A stretch of DNA of 64,000 nucleotides from positions 20,237,714-20,301,713 of the forward strand of contig OX104122.1 in NCBI GenBank assembly GCA_944474755.1, given 5' to 3'. The notes under the pieces were generated by a model that saw nothing but the letters and a program-made list of their open reading frames with translations, searched no databases and was not told the DNA's origin. Shown piece after piece: positions 22,318 to 34,098 of the stretch (the first letter of the stretch is position 1; each line of letters starts with the position of its first letter). This DNA comes from Limnoperna fortunei (taxonomy: Eukaryota; Mollusca; Bivalvia; Mytilida; Modiolidae). The position numbers and the translations under genes were made by a program.

Positions 22318-24660
22318 ATGAAAAACTTGTAAATAGATTTCCTGGAAAAGATTAATATAGGAAAAATTCTATTCATTTAGATCAAAATACAGACATCTTT
22401 GCAAATTTGAAGAAAAGTCATATAAAACAATTTGTTCTGAATTAAGTAACAACTGTGCTAAGATCCAAATGTATTTTGGAACATGATAAATAAACTTGAA
22501 AGGGAATCAGCTGGTCAAATTGAAGACACTGATATTCCAAAGGAAGAATTCATATCATTTTACAAAAAACTAAATAAAGCTGACACTGCATATAGTAATA
22601 AACAACAAAATATCACTCGGGAATTTGAGACCCTAAAATCAAATATTAACTTCTCAGTCTCAGGTGAGTCGAACAATGAAATCACCTGTGAGGAGATGAT
22701 AAAAGCAATTAAATTACTTAAAAATGGTAAAAGTGCATCATCAGACCTCATCTCTAATGAAATGCTGAAGAATAGTACCACAGCATTAATTAAACCACTC
22801 TGTAAACTTTTAAAATTTTTTTCACATGGTATCTTCCCTAAATCTTGGAATGAAAACTATTTAGTTTTATTACATAAAAAAGGTAATAGATTTGACCCTA
22901 ATAATTATAGGGGAATATCTATCAGCTCAAACTTAGGAAAATTATTTAATAAGATTATATACAATCGACTTTTGGAATTTATGAATAATCACTTTCTAAT
23001 AAGTAAGAACCAAATAGGATTTAAAGAGAAGTGCAGGACTTCTGATCACATTTTTATTCTTAAAAACTATCACAGATAACTATAAAATGAAAAATCAAAG
23101 TGTTTGCAGCCTTCACTGACCTAAGAAAAGCCTTTGACACAGTGTGGAGAATCGGTTTTTATTTACAAACTGCTAAAACATAACACTCCTAATGAAATAT
23201 TTAAAATTATATACTCCATGTATACTGATACTATGTAAAATTAAATTTTCAAATGATCTAAGTGAGCCATTTATATCTGAAAGAGGTGTTAAACAAGGTG
23301 ATGTTTGGAGTCCTCTTCTCCTTAACTTTTTTATAGATGATATAACAAAAAAACTGGAAAACAACATATATTACCCAGTGGTCTTGGGTGGTATTAGAGT
23401 AAGCATTCTTCTTTATGCTGATGATACTGTACTAATATCTCAGAGTAAGGAAGGGTTGCAAAACTGTCTCATTGCCATGCAGGAATACTGTTCAATATGG
23501 CATTTACATGTAAATACTGATAAATCCAAAGTAGTAGTATTTAATTCGAATGGTAAAACCTTTTTAAACCAATTAAAATATAAAAATTTATATATCTAGA
23601 AACAGTATCTCAGTACTGTTATCTAGGCATTTTAATAAAATGTAATGGCAACTTTAATCTAGCTATTAACACATTGATGGAAAAAGCCAAAGAGCATATT
23701 TTGAAAATTAAAAAGCTAATTGGATTAAATAACCCTTGCAAATTATTAGAAAAACTCTTTGATACACTAATTTTACCCATTATCACATACTGCAGTTAAA
23801 TATGGGGTATTTTCTCCAACTTTAAAGATACTGAACCATTTGAAAAATTACATCTTAATTTATAAAAGAAATTCTAGGTGTACATTGCAAAGCTACTAAT
23901 GATGCATGTCGAGCTGAACTATGTCGACTTCCCTTAAAAAGTAAAATTCTGTACTCAAGCATCAAATATCTAGAATATATTATAGACTCGGAAAATTCTT
24001 TAGTAAAAACTAATTTTGAAAATTCTGTTCACTCAACCAATTGGTTTATCAAACTGAAAACAGTATTAAATAATTTAGGTTTTTCATGATTTAAGCTCAC
24101 TTAAACAATACTTAAATCAAATAAAAATTAGATTAAATGATCAAAATCTCCAAAATCAAAATACACTTATAGACACTAAGACACATCTCCAAAACTAGAA
24201 TTTTTTCAAAATTTTTGTTTTTAAATGGGATGCAGACCTCGCTATTTAGATATCTTAAAGAAAGCTAAAGACAGGGCTGCTCTTTGTAAAATGCGTTTCA
24301 GTGCTCATAATCTAATGATAGGAAAGGGAAGATACCAAAAACTAAATAGAAAAGATGGAAACTGTCTAGTTTGCAACGCAGGAGAAATTGAAAATGAAGA
24401 ACACTTTCTGTTGCATTGCAAACATTATAAGCTGATAAGAAGTACATTTCTTAAGAAAATCAAAAGTTTAATCCCAAATCTTTTAACAAATCCCTATTAT
24501 GCTTTTTGTTGAATAGCAAATCTGAATTTTGTCTAAAACTTACTGCTACATTTATTTTAGAATGCTTTGAATTAAGAAGAAGTTGTATCATATAAAACGT
24601 AATTTTAATTGGTTATATCATCTGTATACTATATAATATAATATAATATAATAATAAATA
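21620..24660 (+). pseudogene. Broken LINE (non-LTR retrotransposon): endonuclease, reverse transcriptase, C-terminal zinc motif
   Basis: Remnants of one ORF2 in several frames. At 21620-21870 is the end of an apurinic endonuclease domain (a VDYIIVSNDI block). The longest open piece, 22483-23079, holds the start of the reverse transcriptase (NNYRGISISSNLGKLFNKII). Motif A (TDLRKAFDTVWR) is read near 23115-23155 in another frame. The piece 23192-23599 has GVKQGDVWSPLL and the catalytic YADD. The piece 24225-24512 has a C-terminal C-x2-C...H...C motif followed by AT-rich microsatellite tail sequence up to 24660. Frameshifts, stops and an internal low-complexity block at 22121-22316 show it is dead. 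The clade cannot be fixed from this. Confidence 0.85.
22121..22316. repeat. (A)n-(TA)n-(A)n low-complexity block inside the LINE
   Basis: A poly-A run, about 28 TA repeats, a short unique segment and a second poly-A run of ~36 bases interrupt the LINE ORF between the endonuclease and reverse transcriptase parts. Two poly-A ends suggest the 3' tail of another inserted retroelement, but no body is recognisable. Confidence 0.7.
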
Positions 24661-26104
24661 CAATTAATGTAAAGAATTGTATTACATTTGTATAACACAC
24701 TTTGTACTGATCCTTTAAATTGTGCCTTAACATGTACTGTACCATGAGTTTGTGCTAGTAAATATTTGTATTCGTATTTGTATTTTGTCCACATTTTCTT
24801 TTAACATATATTATTGTTCTGTATTCACAGGAATGAATACACCTTAATTTTCTGCAACCATTTATGTTAATAAAGGCACTAGTCATACCGGACCCACCTT
24901 AACTAAGACTGGTTACAAAATTGATTGAACTACCGGCATCAGTTTCATTTTACATTTCTTTTATGGTAACCGTTGTTTTTGCAACAATTTATGATATGGT
25001 CAGTTAAAATAAATGAATTACATGTATCTCCGGCAATTTTTATTATCAAAATAATTTAACATCTTATTTCTTGGCACACGCCAGCTGGGCGTCTATAGTT
25101 CTGCGTTTTAGAGGCCCAGACTTGATCCAACACGCAGTGGGCACCGGACTACTTGTTTAATTCAAAGACTAATTTCACATTGGTATGGCAACACATTCCT
25201 CCATGGAAATAATTGTCAACTGAAGATATAAAATCTCTTGGAATGCAGAAATCCAATGTTTTTTCAAAAATTATATTAGAATCCCTTCATGTAACTAAAT
25301 TTTAACTGTTTACACATAATTTACACTTTATATCTTTATAAACGTTTGTTGCTTTTAATTCTAGTATATACATGCATATTAGCAAAACACTACAGATTCC
25401 GAATGCTATACAAGTTTGGCAGGTCAAACATCTTGTAATATATTTTGCTAAATCGTTAATGAAATTGGTACTTCGCTTCCTTTTCTCGAATATTTTCAGG
25501 TATTGGGTCAGCTTGGAGCTTGTGAATTGAGGAGCCTTGCAAGGAAACACAAGTTCTGCCTTGTTTGCTTATACATCATAAGGAATGCATTAACTCAATG
25601 GTTATATTGGAACCTTTATTAAATTGGAAGACCCTCCAAAAATTTATTATGATAAATATTGGGCGGAAAGATCTTGGTAATGTATTGGTTAGAATGCAAT
25701 TCTGGATGTTATTATTCTCTGGTTGCTGGAAATTTTTAAATAATTTGACAAATTGTGTTCGTGTTATTGACCAAAAAATGTTACATAAACAAATATTTAG
25801 ACAAATCTACATGCTGCAATTATTTAGATTACTATGACATATACATACTAAAAATTCGTATTAAATTGGATGACCCTCCAAAAATTTATTATGATAAATA
25901 TTGGGCGGAATGATCTTGGTAATGTATTGGTTAGAATGCAATTCTGTATGTTATTATGCTCTGGTCGCTGGAAATTTTTACATAAACAAATATTTAGACA
26001 AATCTACATGCTGCAATTATTTAGTTGACTATGACATATGCATACTAAAAATTCCTAATTGTATATCTGTTTTGCAAATATTTAGTTAAATTTATATACT
26101 AGAG

Positions 26105-26225
26105 CAAGTTTTCCCACCGTAGGTCGGGATGCTCTCCGGCTTTCTCCCCCAATAAAAAACTGAACGCCATGATATAGTTGAAAAATTGCTGTAAGTGGCG
26201 TTCAACAACATTCAAACCAACAACA
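26105..26225 (+). mobile_element. 3' half of a tRNA-derived SINE
   Basis: Contains the SINE body and tail: GGTCGGGATGCTCTCCGGCT, AATAAAAAACTGAACGCCAT, then a GTGGCGTTCAACA tail. The tRNA head is missing, as in a 5'-truncated copy. Confidence 0.8.
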
Positions 26226-26761
26226 TAAGTATACTAGAAGTTCTGAATTTGAATATACATTCAAGCACAGACATTCATGTGCTATTTCAATTTGTTATTC
26301 ACATTTATATTGATGTAGATATGCCATATATATACTAAAAATATATTATATTGAATATAACAGTGCTATTTGAATTTCAATTTGTTATTTATATATATAA
26401 ATATGCCATATATATACTAGAAATACATTATATTATATATTAGTTATATATCAGTTATATATTAGTTATAGATATATATTTAACAGTATTGGCACAGCTG
26501 TGCAGTTCAAACCCCCCCATTCTGTGGCGGTTGCCTGAAACGACACATGACGAGCATCTGTCATTTCAGTCAATTTGGCAGATTTTTCACTGCACTGGCC
26601 CCCCTTTTTATTAACTGTCAACTAGCAAATATCTAAATTCTGGAGTAACCTCTGTTTCCCAGGGTTGCTCATGCCCCATATATATCAGTTGCTAATTCAT
26701 TTATGGTCTGCCATCAAGTTGCGGCGACCAATATATAGACTTGAACTTTAATCTTATCTTA

Positions 26762-26832
26762 TATTTCAAATATATATATTTATTTATTTATCTATTTATT
26801 TATCTATTTATTTATTTATTTATATATATATT
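26762..26832. repeat. (TTTA/TCTA)n microsatellite, duplicated at 27556-27616
   Basis: Interrupted tetranucleotide tract with TA runs on both sides. The second copy at 27556-27616 was duplicated together with its flanks. Confidence 0.9.
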
Positions 26833-27879
26833 ATTGTACTTGTATAATAAAGCTGTGGCCAAATACTGCCAATCTAGATCTTTGTCTTTATTCAGCATTC
26901 TCTGAGATAAGTCAATTTAATGTATTCAGCATTAAATTCCTTTATCGAAGGAAGACTGACTAGTATAGTTGTTGGCTGTTGTTGCTTTCGCTCTAGTATT
27001 CCTTAAACACATGATTGGTGATTGGTTAAACCTGTCTTAAAATAGAAAAACCAAATCGAGGTTCGGTCTTTTTGAAAATCGTCTGCAAGGAGGTGACAGG
27101 AAAAATGTCGGTTTGGCAATCTAAATTTTTTAAACCCTCCCACCCACCTCCATTACATAAACGCACAACGTTAATACATTTTGTAATATATTTTGCTAAT
27201 AATCTGGTTAATGAAATTGGTACTTCGCTTCCTTTTCTTGAATATTTTCAGGTATTGGGAAAGCTTGGAGCTTGAGGATTGAGGAACCTTGCAAGGAAAA
27301 AGCACAGTCTTGTTATCGCCGTGGAGTGTGAGAAGAGTGCAAATGGTGGTTTCGGACAATAAGGCAGATTTTTCACTGCACTGGCCCCCCTTTTTATTAA
27401 CTGTCAACTAGCAAATATCTAAATTCTGGAGTAACCTCTGTTTCCCAGGGTTGCTCATCCCCCATATATATCAGTTGCTAATTCATTTATGGTCTGCCAT
27501 CAAGTTGCGGCGACCAATATATAGACTTGAACTTTAATCTTATCTTATATTTCAAATATATATATATTTATTTATTTATCTATTTATTTATCTATTTATT
27601 TATTTATTTATATATATATTATTGTACTTGTATAATAAAGCTGTGGCCAAATACTGCCAATCTAGATCTTTGTCTTTATTCAGCATTCTCTGAGATAAAT
27701 TAGAAAACTATGCAGCAAGTGATATTTTCTTAATTAACATCACGCAAAAAATAAAGAACAGAAAACTTATGTACTTTTTGTACAGAAATGTAAGTAAGAA
27801 TATTTATACACATAATGACACAATGTCGGTTATATTTAGTTTTTACTCGCTAATGCAGTAAAATATATTGAACATAAAA

Positions 27880-28145
27880 CCTGGTTTAACCCACCATTTC
27901 TTTTGAAATGCCCGTACCAAGTAAGAGTAAGGACCATTACTGTATTGCACTTGATTGTTGATTTTGAATTTACGGTTTGCTTGTTTCATATACTTCAAGG
28001 GGTATAAGGGTTTGTCATACTATTAAACCTGGTTTAATGAACAATTTCTTTTGAAATGTCTGTACCAAGTCAGGACAGTACAGTACAGTAGTTCCTCTAT
28101 TATTGGTTGTTGGTTATCGGGTTTGATGGTTTCTTGGACTTTGAT
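27880..28145. repeat. Two copies of a dispersed AAACCTGGTTTAA repeat
   Basis: Copies begin near 27880 and 28024, each with AAACCTGGTTTAA, then TTTCTTTTGAAATG, then GTACCAAGT. Further copies are at about 47625-47790 (+) and 63690-63785 (reverse orientation). This is a short dispersed family without coding potential. Confidence 0.8.
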
Positions 28146-28383
28146 TATAATAACAAATACAGCTTATATAACATACAACACATTTCATCGACTAAATATC
28201 TAAGCTCTCTAGTCTTTCCTAACTAAAAAAGTATAAAAACTAAATAATGCTTCATGAAATATAGGAGAAAGGTTAACAATTACGGCAAGTAAAAGATTGG
28301 GAAATACAAGCACCGACTATAGTAGTACAATTTTGCTTGATCACAAAATTTGAGTTCAAAGTAGACGTATTTTAGCAAGAAAA

Positions 28384-28743
28384 ATGAAATCCGAAATAAG
28401 ATTTATCTACCAGAATTTGTCGTCGATGTTTGGTCTGGATCTTATTGTTCGTCTTTTTTTTGTGTTGGTTCTCGATAGTTGTTTTTGTTTGTTTGTTTGT
28501 GTTATATTTGCTTTGTGTATTTTTTTAGGTCACATGTTTAACAATATTAATTTACGATTTTGTAGATCCTTTTGCTTTTCGTTGGTCGGAAAATTAATTA
28601 TTATATGATTCATTTTTATGATTCATTTTGGGGATTTGGCGCTAGTAGCTATACATTTTAGCTATACTTTGTAGAAAATTAAATAGCCTTTCTGAAATCA
28701 AGTTGCAGTTACACAATCTTAATAAGATATCTTTCATTTACAA
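28384..28743. other. Gene-free stretch
   Basis: An open frame at 28384-28608 gives a hydrophobic, Phe-rich peptide, but base composition is as in the flanks and there are no splice or family signals. I see nothing else here. Confidence 0.45.
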
Positions 28744-28945
28744 GGGCCTCAGTAGCCGAGTTACCCATCTGGTATTGATCACTTGGGCGCCAACATTGGA
28801 GTTGCTATCTTATCTGTCTGACAGGGCAGGGTGTGCTCGATTCTATTCTTAATTGGGAATTCTCACGATCACTTCAGCTTTCTTCCGTAATAAAAACTGA
28901 ACGCTATGAAAAAACTTAATTTAAAGCGGCGTAAACACCATCCGC
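28744..28945 (+). mobile_element. tRNA-derived SINE (degraded)
   Basis: GGGCCTCAGTAGCCGAGTTA head, TATTGATCAC, a GGTGTGCTCGATTC block and AATAAAAACTGAACGCTATG match the same SINE family. Internal deletions remove much of the middle. Confidence 0.75.
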
Positions 28946-29040
28946 ATCCGGACAAAAACTTAACCACACTTAAAGACATTATGATGAGTCCTTTTATTAT
29001 ATCATAACTGACGCTCACAACAGGTCTTTTCAAAATATCG

Positions 29041-29357
29041 TCTGGGTTAATACCAGGAGGGTTCCCAGTGCTAGATCCACAGAGCAGCCCTGCGTGGCGG
29101 ATAGAGGACACCCTCTCGTTGGAGGGTTGTCAAGTCATAATACGGAAAGCCCGGCATCGGACCATAATAGGTGACGTGTTTGGTGAATGCTACGATCCTT
29201 GCAAGATAAAGACCACTTTTGTAGATTTTGAAAAAGAGTAGGCTACCACTATAATGTTTCAATTAATACATTGTGGGATAACTTGTTCTGTTCCTGAATA
29301 TGGCTGAAATACTGCTCGCTGGAGGAAAAGCAAATATCCAATCAATCAATCAATCAG

Positions 29358-29397
<40 letters not shown>

Positions 29398-29398
29398 C
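29041..29398 (+). mobile_element. Dispersed repeat (GTTCCCAGTGCTAGATCCAC family) with (CAAT)n end
   Basis: Shares blocks with copies at 39305-39660 and 43594-43745: GGGTTCCCAGTGCTAG, ACACCCTCTCGTTGG, TACGGAAAG, GATAAAGACC, CTTTTGTAGAT, AGAGTAGGCT, and GTTCCTGAATATGGCTGA at the 3' side. This copy ends in a (CAAT)n tract at 29337-29397, in the manner of a retroposon tail. The class is unassigned; it has no ORF. Confidence 0.7.
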
Positions 29399-29499
29399 AA
29401 TTTGTTTTCAGTTGTGGCTATGTTATACTACTCGTCAGACCATGCTCAGTATAAATATATATGTAAGGATAAAACTAAAAATCGATAGTGCAGTGTCAG

Positions 29500-30090
29500 A
29501 AGAAATATAAACAGTCTATCCCGCTTATTAACTATATTGGTATGGATTTAAAAAATCTCTTCCCAAACAAAGTACCATTAATCTATTCTACACGAACTGC
29601 ACAAACCAGCTGTAGAGTTGAAGTAGTTTAACATAATATATTTTAATTATACAATTTTTTGTTGAAATTCATCGAACATCCAATAAATCAATTCCGAAGA
29701 CTTTTTCAATATCATTGTTGAATCAGCGAACTATTGTGCAAGTAGAAATAGTTTTTAACAGAACTTCGTATTTTGTTTTTTTTATTTTTCGAAGAAATAA
29801 TTTGCCAATATGAATAAATCCGTTTATATATTAAAATCAATCAATTTTAAATATTTCATAGTGGTTCTATACTTTATACGGATAAAAACATACACATACA
29901 ATTATAAAGTTGGTTTTATTAATGCATCGAATGCCCAAATTTCTATTTGTTTCAACGATGCTTAGATATACTATTCGGACTTTTCATTGATTTGTCTTTT
30001 GCACAAAATCTAATCCAGGGAATGACTTAAGTCTGGTATGATACAGCTATACAATACGATGCGAAAGTAAATTGCGTTGTCGACATCCAG
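29500..30090. other. Gene-free stretch before the second cysteine-rich gene
   Basis: AT-rich, no gene seen. It should contain the promoter of the peptide gene starting at 30166, but no strong TATA box is evident. Confidence 0.4.
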
Positions 30091-30165
30091 TTTCACGTGG
30101 TTAAAGTTAAAATCTTATTTACGTTTCATTATTATTATGTGAGTATGAGATACGAAAAAAAGAAC

Positions 30166-32237
30166 ATGAAAACGATCTGTTGTTTTGTTATTGCAGTTTT
30201 AACTAATTCCAGAACTTGTGCAAACTCAGCAGAATCTGCGAATTACGATATTTTGCAGACTGAAGGTACGTTTAATTTTTCAAAACTAGAAAGGTAACAA
30301 CAAAATACATCTTGTTAAGCAGCATACTGCTTAGAGTTAAGAGTAACATCACTTTTATGTCTTACATATCAAATGGTCTCCTTTGAGTTTTTTTTTCACA
30401 TTTCGATAGTAATATGGATTACATTTTTACATATAAGCAAAATTACGTTCGTTTGAGTTCAATTATTTTTTAAAACGATAAGAAATTTTCGATGAGTTTT
30501 AGATAGTTTTTCAATTACCCTATCACGACAACGTGTAACTCGCTGACTGTCTAATTTAAAGCACCTTAGCAACTTTGTTTTTTTTGTTTGTCTCGGTTTT
30601 CTCAATTTGTTTTTTTTTGGGTCTTGAGGGTTAGTCCATTTCATTCCAATTGTGATTTTACTATATCGCCACTTTTCATCTTTATAACACGCTACTCAAA
30701 ATAAGGAAAGATTCGCGAAATGTTATGAAAAAATAGCATTTAAAACAATTACTGACATAAACGGTTAAAAAATTTAGGCAATACAATAAATGGCGTTATT
30801 GGTTTTTATCGAATCTGTTAAAACTGTACTGCGGATTATTTTAGTTGTGTTGATTGCATATATCCGGAAGGTCTTTCCTTTTCGCCATTAATATCAACCA
30901 AATTATTATTGCGCATTTGTTTTTTGTACAATGACCTTGTTAGGACGAAATTCTAAATTATGCGTTAAAAGTTTTGTAACTAGGCCAGTTGAAAAAAAAT
31001 TACCTTACGGTACAAACAGCCTGATTGATTGCGATTGGGTACAAGAAAATCCGGGGTGGGGAGGAATTTCTTCGATAAAATTTATAATAAAATTAGTAAG
31101 TATTGTAACTAAAAAAATCTTTCAACCCATTATATAAACATGATCAACATTGGCGTTGTTGTTTAATTTTTAATTATTTGATCTCCTTCAAATTTTATAT
31201 TTTACATTATCAAATATGCTGGAAACCAAAACGCAAAGAGAAAGAACACATTTTTGTCCGTTTATATATCACATATTTTGTCTGCATTTAAATAGAGTCC
31301 AGAAAGACAGAAATTGCACTCTCTGCGTGTTTAGGAAGTTCATCTGGTGGGCATGACGTGGTAGCAGTAAAAAGAACATTTTGCGATAGACAAAATGACG
31401 GAGCATGCCATCATGTGTGTAAACGTCAAAATCAAAGGTACGACAATAAGTGTATCATTCCTGTTATAATGTTGGTAACAAAGGCTGCTAACTCAGCATA
31501 ACCTGCAAAATTGGTTTAATCCAATATAAATGGCGACTTTTTCAAAAATTTCTAAGCATTTAAACATTTATTACGTAACACACTCAAATTTTTAATTTCT
31601 CCATTTGTAACAGATTCAGTTACTATATTTTTTATTCAAATACTATGGGTAACAGTACACGTACAAATAAACGAATACAGAATTTATTAAATATAACATA
31701 CATAAACATTACTACATAAAAATAAAAACAGTTATAGGTCATCTTTCCCTTGTTCTAAGGCCTGTTTAAACAAAGCTGTCGTTATCTGTTGACTTTCCAA
31801 GAGCTGTTTTTCCAGCGGTTCGGACAAAAAGAACTATTATACGAGTTTTGCTGGTTATAAAAAACTTGTTTTTTTTGTCTAGGTTAACACGTTTTAGTCT
31901 TTATCTTGACGACCAATTTGACAATTGTTTTAAAAGTATGCATACTACAAGAAATTGGACCAATTAAATTTCAACATGATTTGCATGCAGGTTTTGTTTT
32001 TTCACAATTGAATTTATTGAATATTACTAATTAAATTTTATCGTTTCTTGTATTCCACACTTAATTCTTTTCGTATTCAGTGAATTTGAAACTCTTTATG
32101 ATTTTAGTCTGAGATGTTTTAATGCTGTCAGCGTTCACAACAGAGACTCAGCGTCATACGCATCTGGACATAAATACAACATGGCTGGATGCAGTTTTTT
32201 AGGATGTGGGCCGAACTATTGTTGTTGTCAATATTGA
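30166..32237 (+). CDS. Secreted 10-cysteine peptide precursor, about 123 aa
   Basis: Exons 30166-30265, 31296-31437 and 32108-32237 join in phases 1 and 2 with GT-AG ends to give an uninterrupted frame. ATG 30166 is chosen because the next residues (KTICCFVIAVL) form a signal peptide; the cut is probably near residue 19-22. Exon 1 is short (33 codons), unlike the 94-codon exon 1 of the paralogue at 16.4 kb. The mature part has C-x17-C-x7-C-x3-C-x8-C-x24-C-x4-C-x4-CCC, identical in spacing to the paralogue, plus conserved VKRTFCD and GCGPNYCCC. AATAAA follows the stop at 32244-32249. I do not recognise the family. Bivalve cysteine-rich antimicrobial peptides, including myticusins, are the comparison to make. 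A defence role is inferred only from secretion and cysteine density. Confidence 0.75.
31438..32107. other. Intron 2 of the cysteine-rich peptide gene
   Basis: GTACGA donor to TTTTAG acceptor. No repeats or nested genes seen. Intron 1 (30266-31295) is likewise unremarkable. Confidence 0.6.
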
Positions 32238-32249
32238 TATGTTAATAAA

Positions 32250-33934
32250 TATATATTTAAATTTGAAATTAACTATTAAATGAATAATACATATTGGTGG
32301 ACTTTACTAAAAGAACATGTTAGATGTTTCCAATACTTTGAAATTGCTTACTTTTGTCAAAGGTTTTGGGACTGTTTACATATATTGCTCTAAGACTAGA
32401 TCCACAGAGCCGTCCACAGCTCTCTGTGCCTAGTTCAATATCAGTTTCGGTGCACTTAATTGAGCTATTTGAGCACGTTTAACAACGCATTACACAGACA
32501 TAACCGCTAGTGTTATAAGTGCAAATTTATGCATAAAAGTTTCAGATATGACAATTTTCTATTTATTTTAAAGCGCATAAATTAACTGTTATGCTTTTAA
32601 ACAGTCGTAACTATTTCAATGTGATGTACATCAAACAGTGACAGAGTTTTGTTACGAAATTTAATAGGTGAATTGTCCTATCTTTTTAAGAATGCGCACT
32701 TTAATGAAACCGATTGGATGAAATGGCAGTAAACTGATTGTTATGTTATTCTGACTTGCAAAATGTTGCACATAGACACAGTATACAGGTTTCAGCATCG
32801 AATTGAGTGTTTTAAAACAATTGTGCAATTCTTAGGTGTTGGAAAGACCTTAAATTCAGAAACATTTATATAGATTTATTAACTGAAAATTAACTTGGAA
32901 AACATAAACAGCTTCGTCCGATAATGGCGTGTTTGCTACTATGTATTTTCTATACGCGGGAAGCGGTTGGCAAATAAGCTGCTTAAGCAAGAATACACAG
33001 CTATTATATAAATTATACCCTCTTGAGTTTTAGTTTTAATGTCATCATTAGTTGGTCAATCACTAGAGATTTCCAATATACTAACTCGGGAAGGTTTTTT
33101 TTTATTCAAAGAATAAGGAACATATTTCACAAAGTTGTTATTATCAAAGCAGGAGGTATCTACTATTTAAATAATCCAGAACTTACTTCTCCAATAAAGT
33201 TAATGCAATGTGCCCTGGTTTTGGGTTCAAAATTTTGTTAATGTGTAGTAATAATTAAGATTGACGTGATGACCCCTCTAGTTAATTTTGTTTTAGGTTT
33301 TTAGTATTTTGTGATTCATAAGATAACTTCTTTTGATATGTGAGAACATATTGCGATAGAAAAAACCACCTACTGTTGTCAATGTACATGTCAGCTTCAA
33401 CATCGTCAATGATAGATCAATCTTGAATCATCATATTTATATCCATCCCACACAATAAGTGCAGTTATGATACTCTGGTTCAAATCATGGAAATCTGGTT
33501 TTTCTAACTTCAGACACTTAATTTTATAACGACCTTACTCTTTAGTTTAATAACACATTACTAAAAAATCGTGCTCCGTAACCTTAAGCTAACTATGAAT
33601 ATGTATTAAAACAAATTACAGTTTAAAACTTTCAGCCTGACCTATAGCAGTCGCTTTGTAAAGACGATAAGCTGCTTCCGGTACTGGACTAGACATTCAA
33701 AGGTAATCAACATTTTGCTCCATATACCTGTAAATACATATACCTCGCTTTCTTTCTGCTTCTAAACGCAATGTTAAATTAAATGATTAATACGTTTGAA
33801 TAATATTTGTGACAGATAAACCAACATGAAAATGATGCAAACTATGCGTTGCATAGATATAAGCTCAGTTCTGAGCCTTCATTTTATACGCTACTGGCCA
33901 TTCTTCATACTTCTAAAATCTCTATATATATTTA
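32250..33934. other. Gene-free stretch
   Basis: A small imperfect inverted repeat (CTAGATCCACAGAGC...GCTCTCTGTGCCTAG) lies at about 32394-32436, similar to the start of the 29041 repeat family. Otherwise I see nothing. Confidence 0.45.
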
Positions 33935-34098
33935 AGTTGGAGTGAGAAAGTTTAAGATCAATATGTTATGACTTGTCTACGTCATTTATTTATATTGACA
34001 GTCAATGACTAAGGCCATTCGTTGGTCAGTCTTTGTCTAAATTTTTGACAAGACACACAGTCATTTGTATCGTTGCATATTCTTCTAGACTTGTAGGG
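33935..34098 (+). repeat. Solitary partial copy of the 514-bp ribozyme satellite
   Basis: From AGTTGGAGTGAGAAAG to CTTCTAGACTTGTA this matches the part of the satellite unit that runs from the end of one unit into the first ~140 bp of the next (compare 52797-52950). It stops long before the hammerhead segment, so it contains no ribozyme. It shows that the unit is dispersed as well as tandem. Confidence 0.85.

Larger units (their letters stand above)
25440..27700. repeat. Mosaic of nested direct duplications
   Basis: Several segments recur in direct orientation. 25440-25560 matches 27180-27300 (an AATGAAATTGGTACTTCGCT block). 25613-25730 matches 25858-25980 (a CCCTCCAAAAATTTATTATG block). 26568-26908 matches 27361-27698 over about 340 bp, including a TTTA/TCTA-rich tract and a TATAATAAAGCTGTGGCC segment. 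26909-27134 copies 21104-21331. The order is B, A, C, B. The B repeats have no TG/CA ends, primer site or target duplication, so I do not call them LTRs. No gene is present. Confidence 0.8.

Noticed and set aside
26568..27698. The 340-bp direct repeats as LTRs of a short retrotransposon
   Set aside because: They lack TG/CA ends, a primer-binding site, a polypurine tract and a target-site duplication; a segmental duplication fits better.
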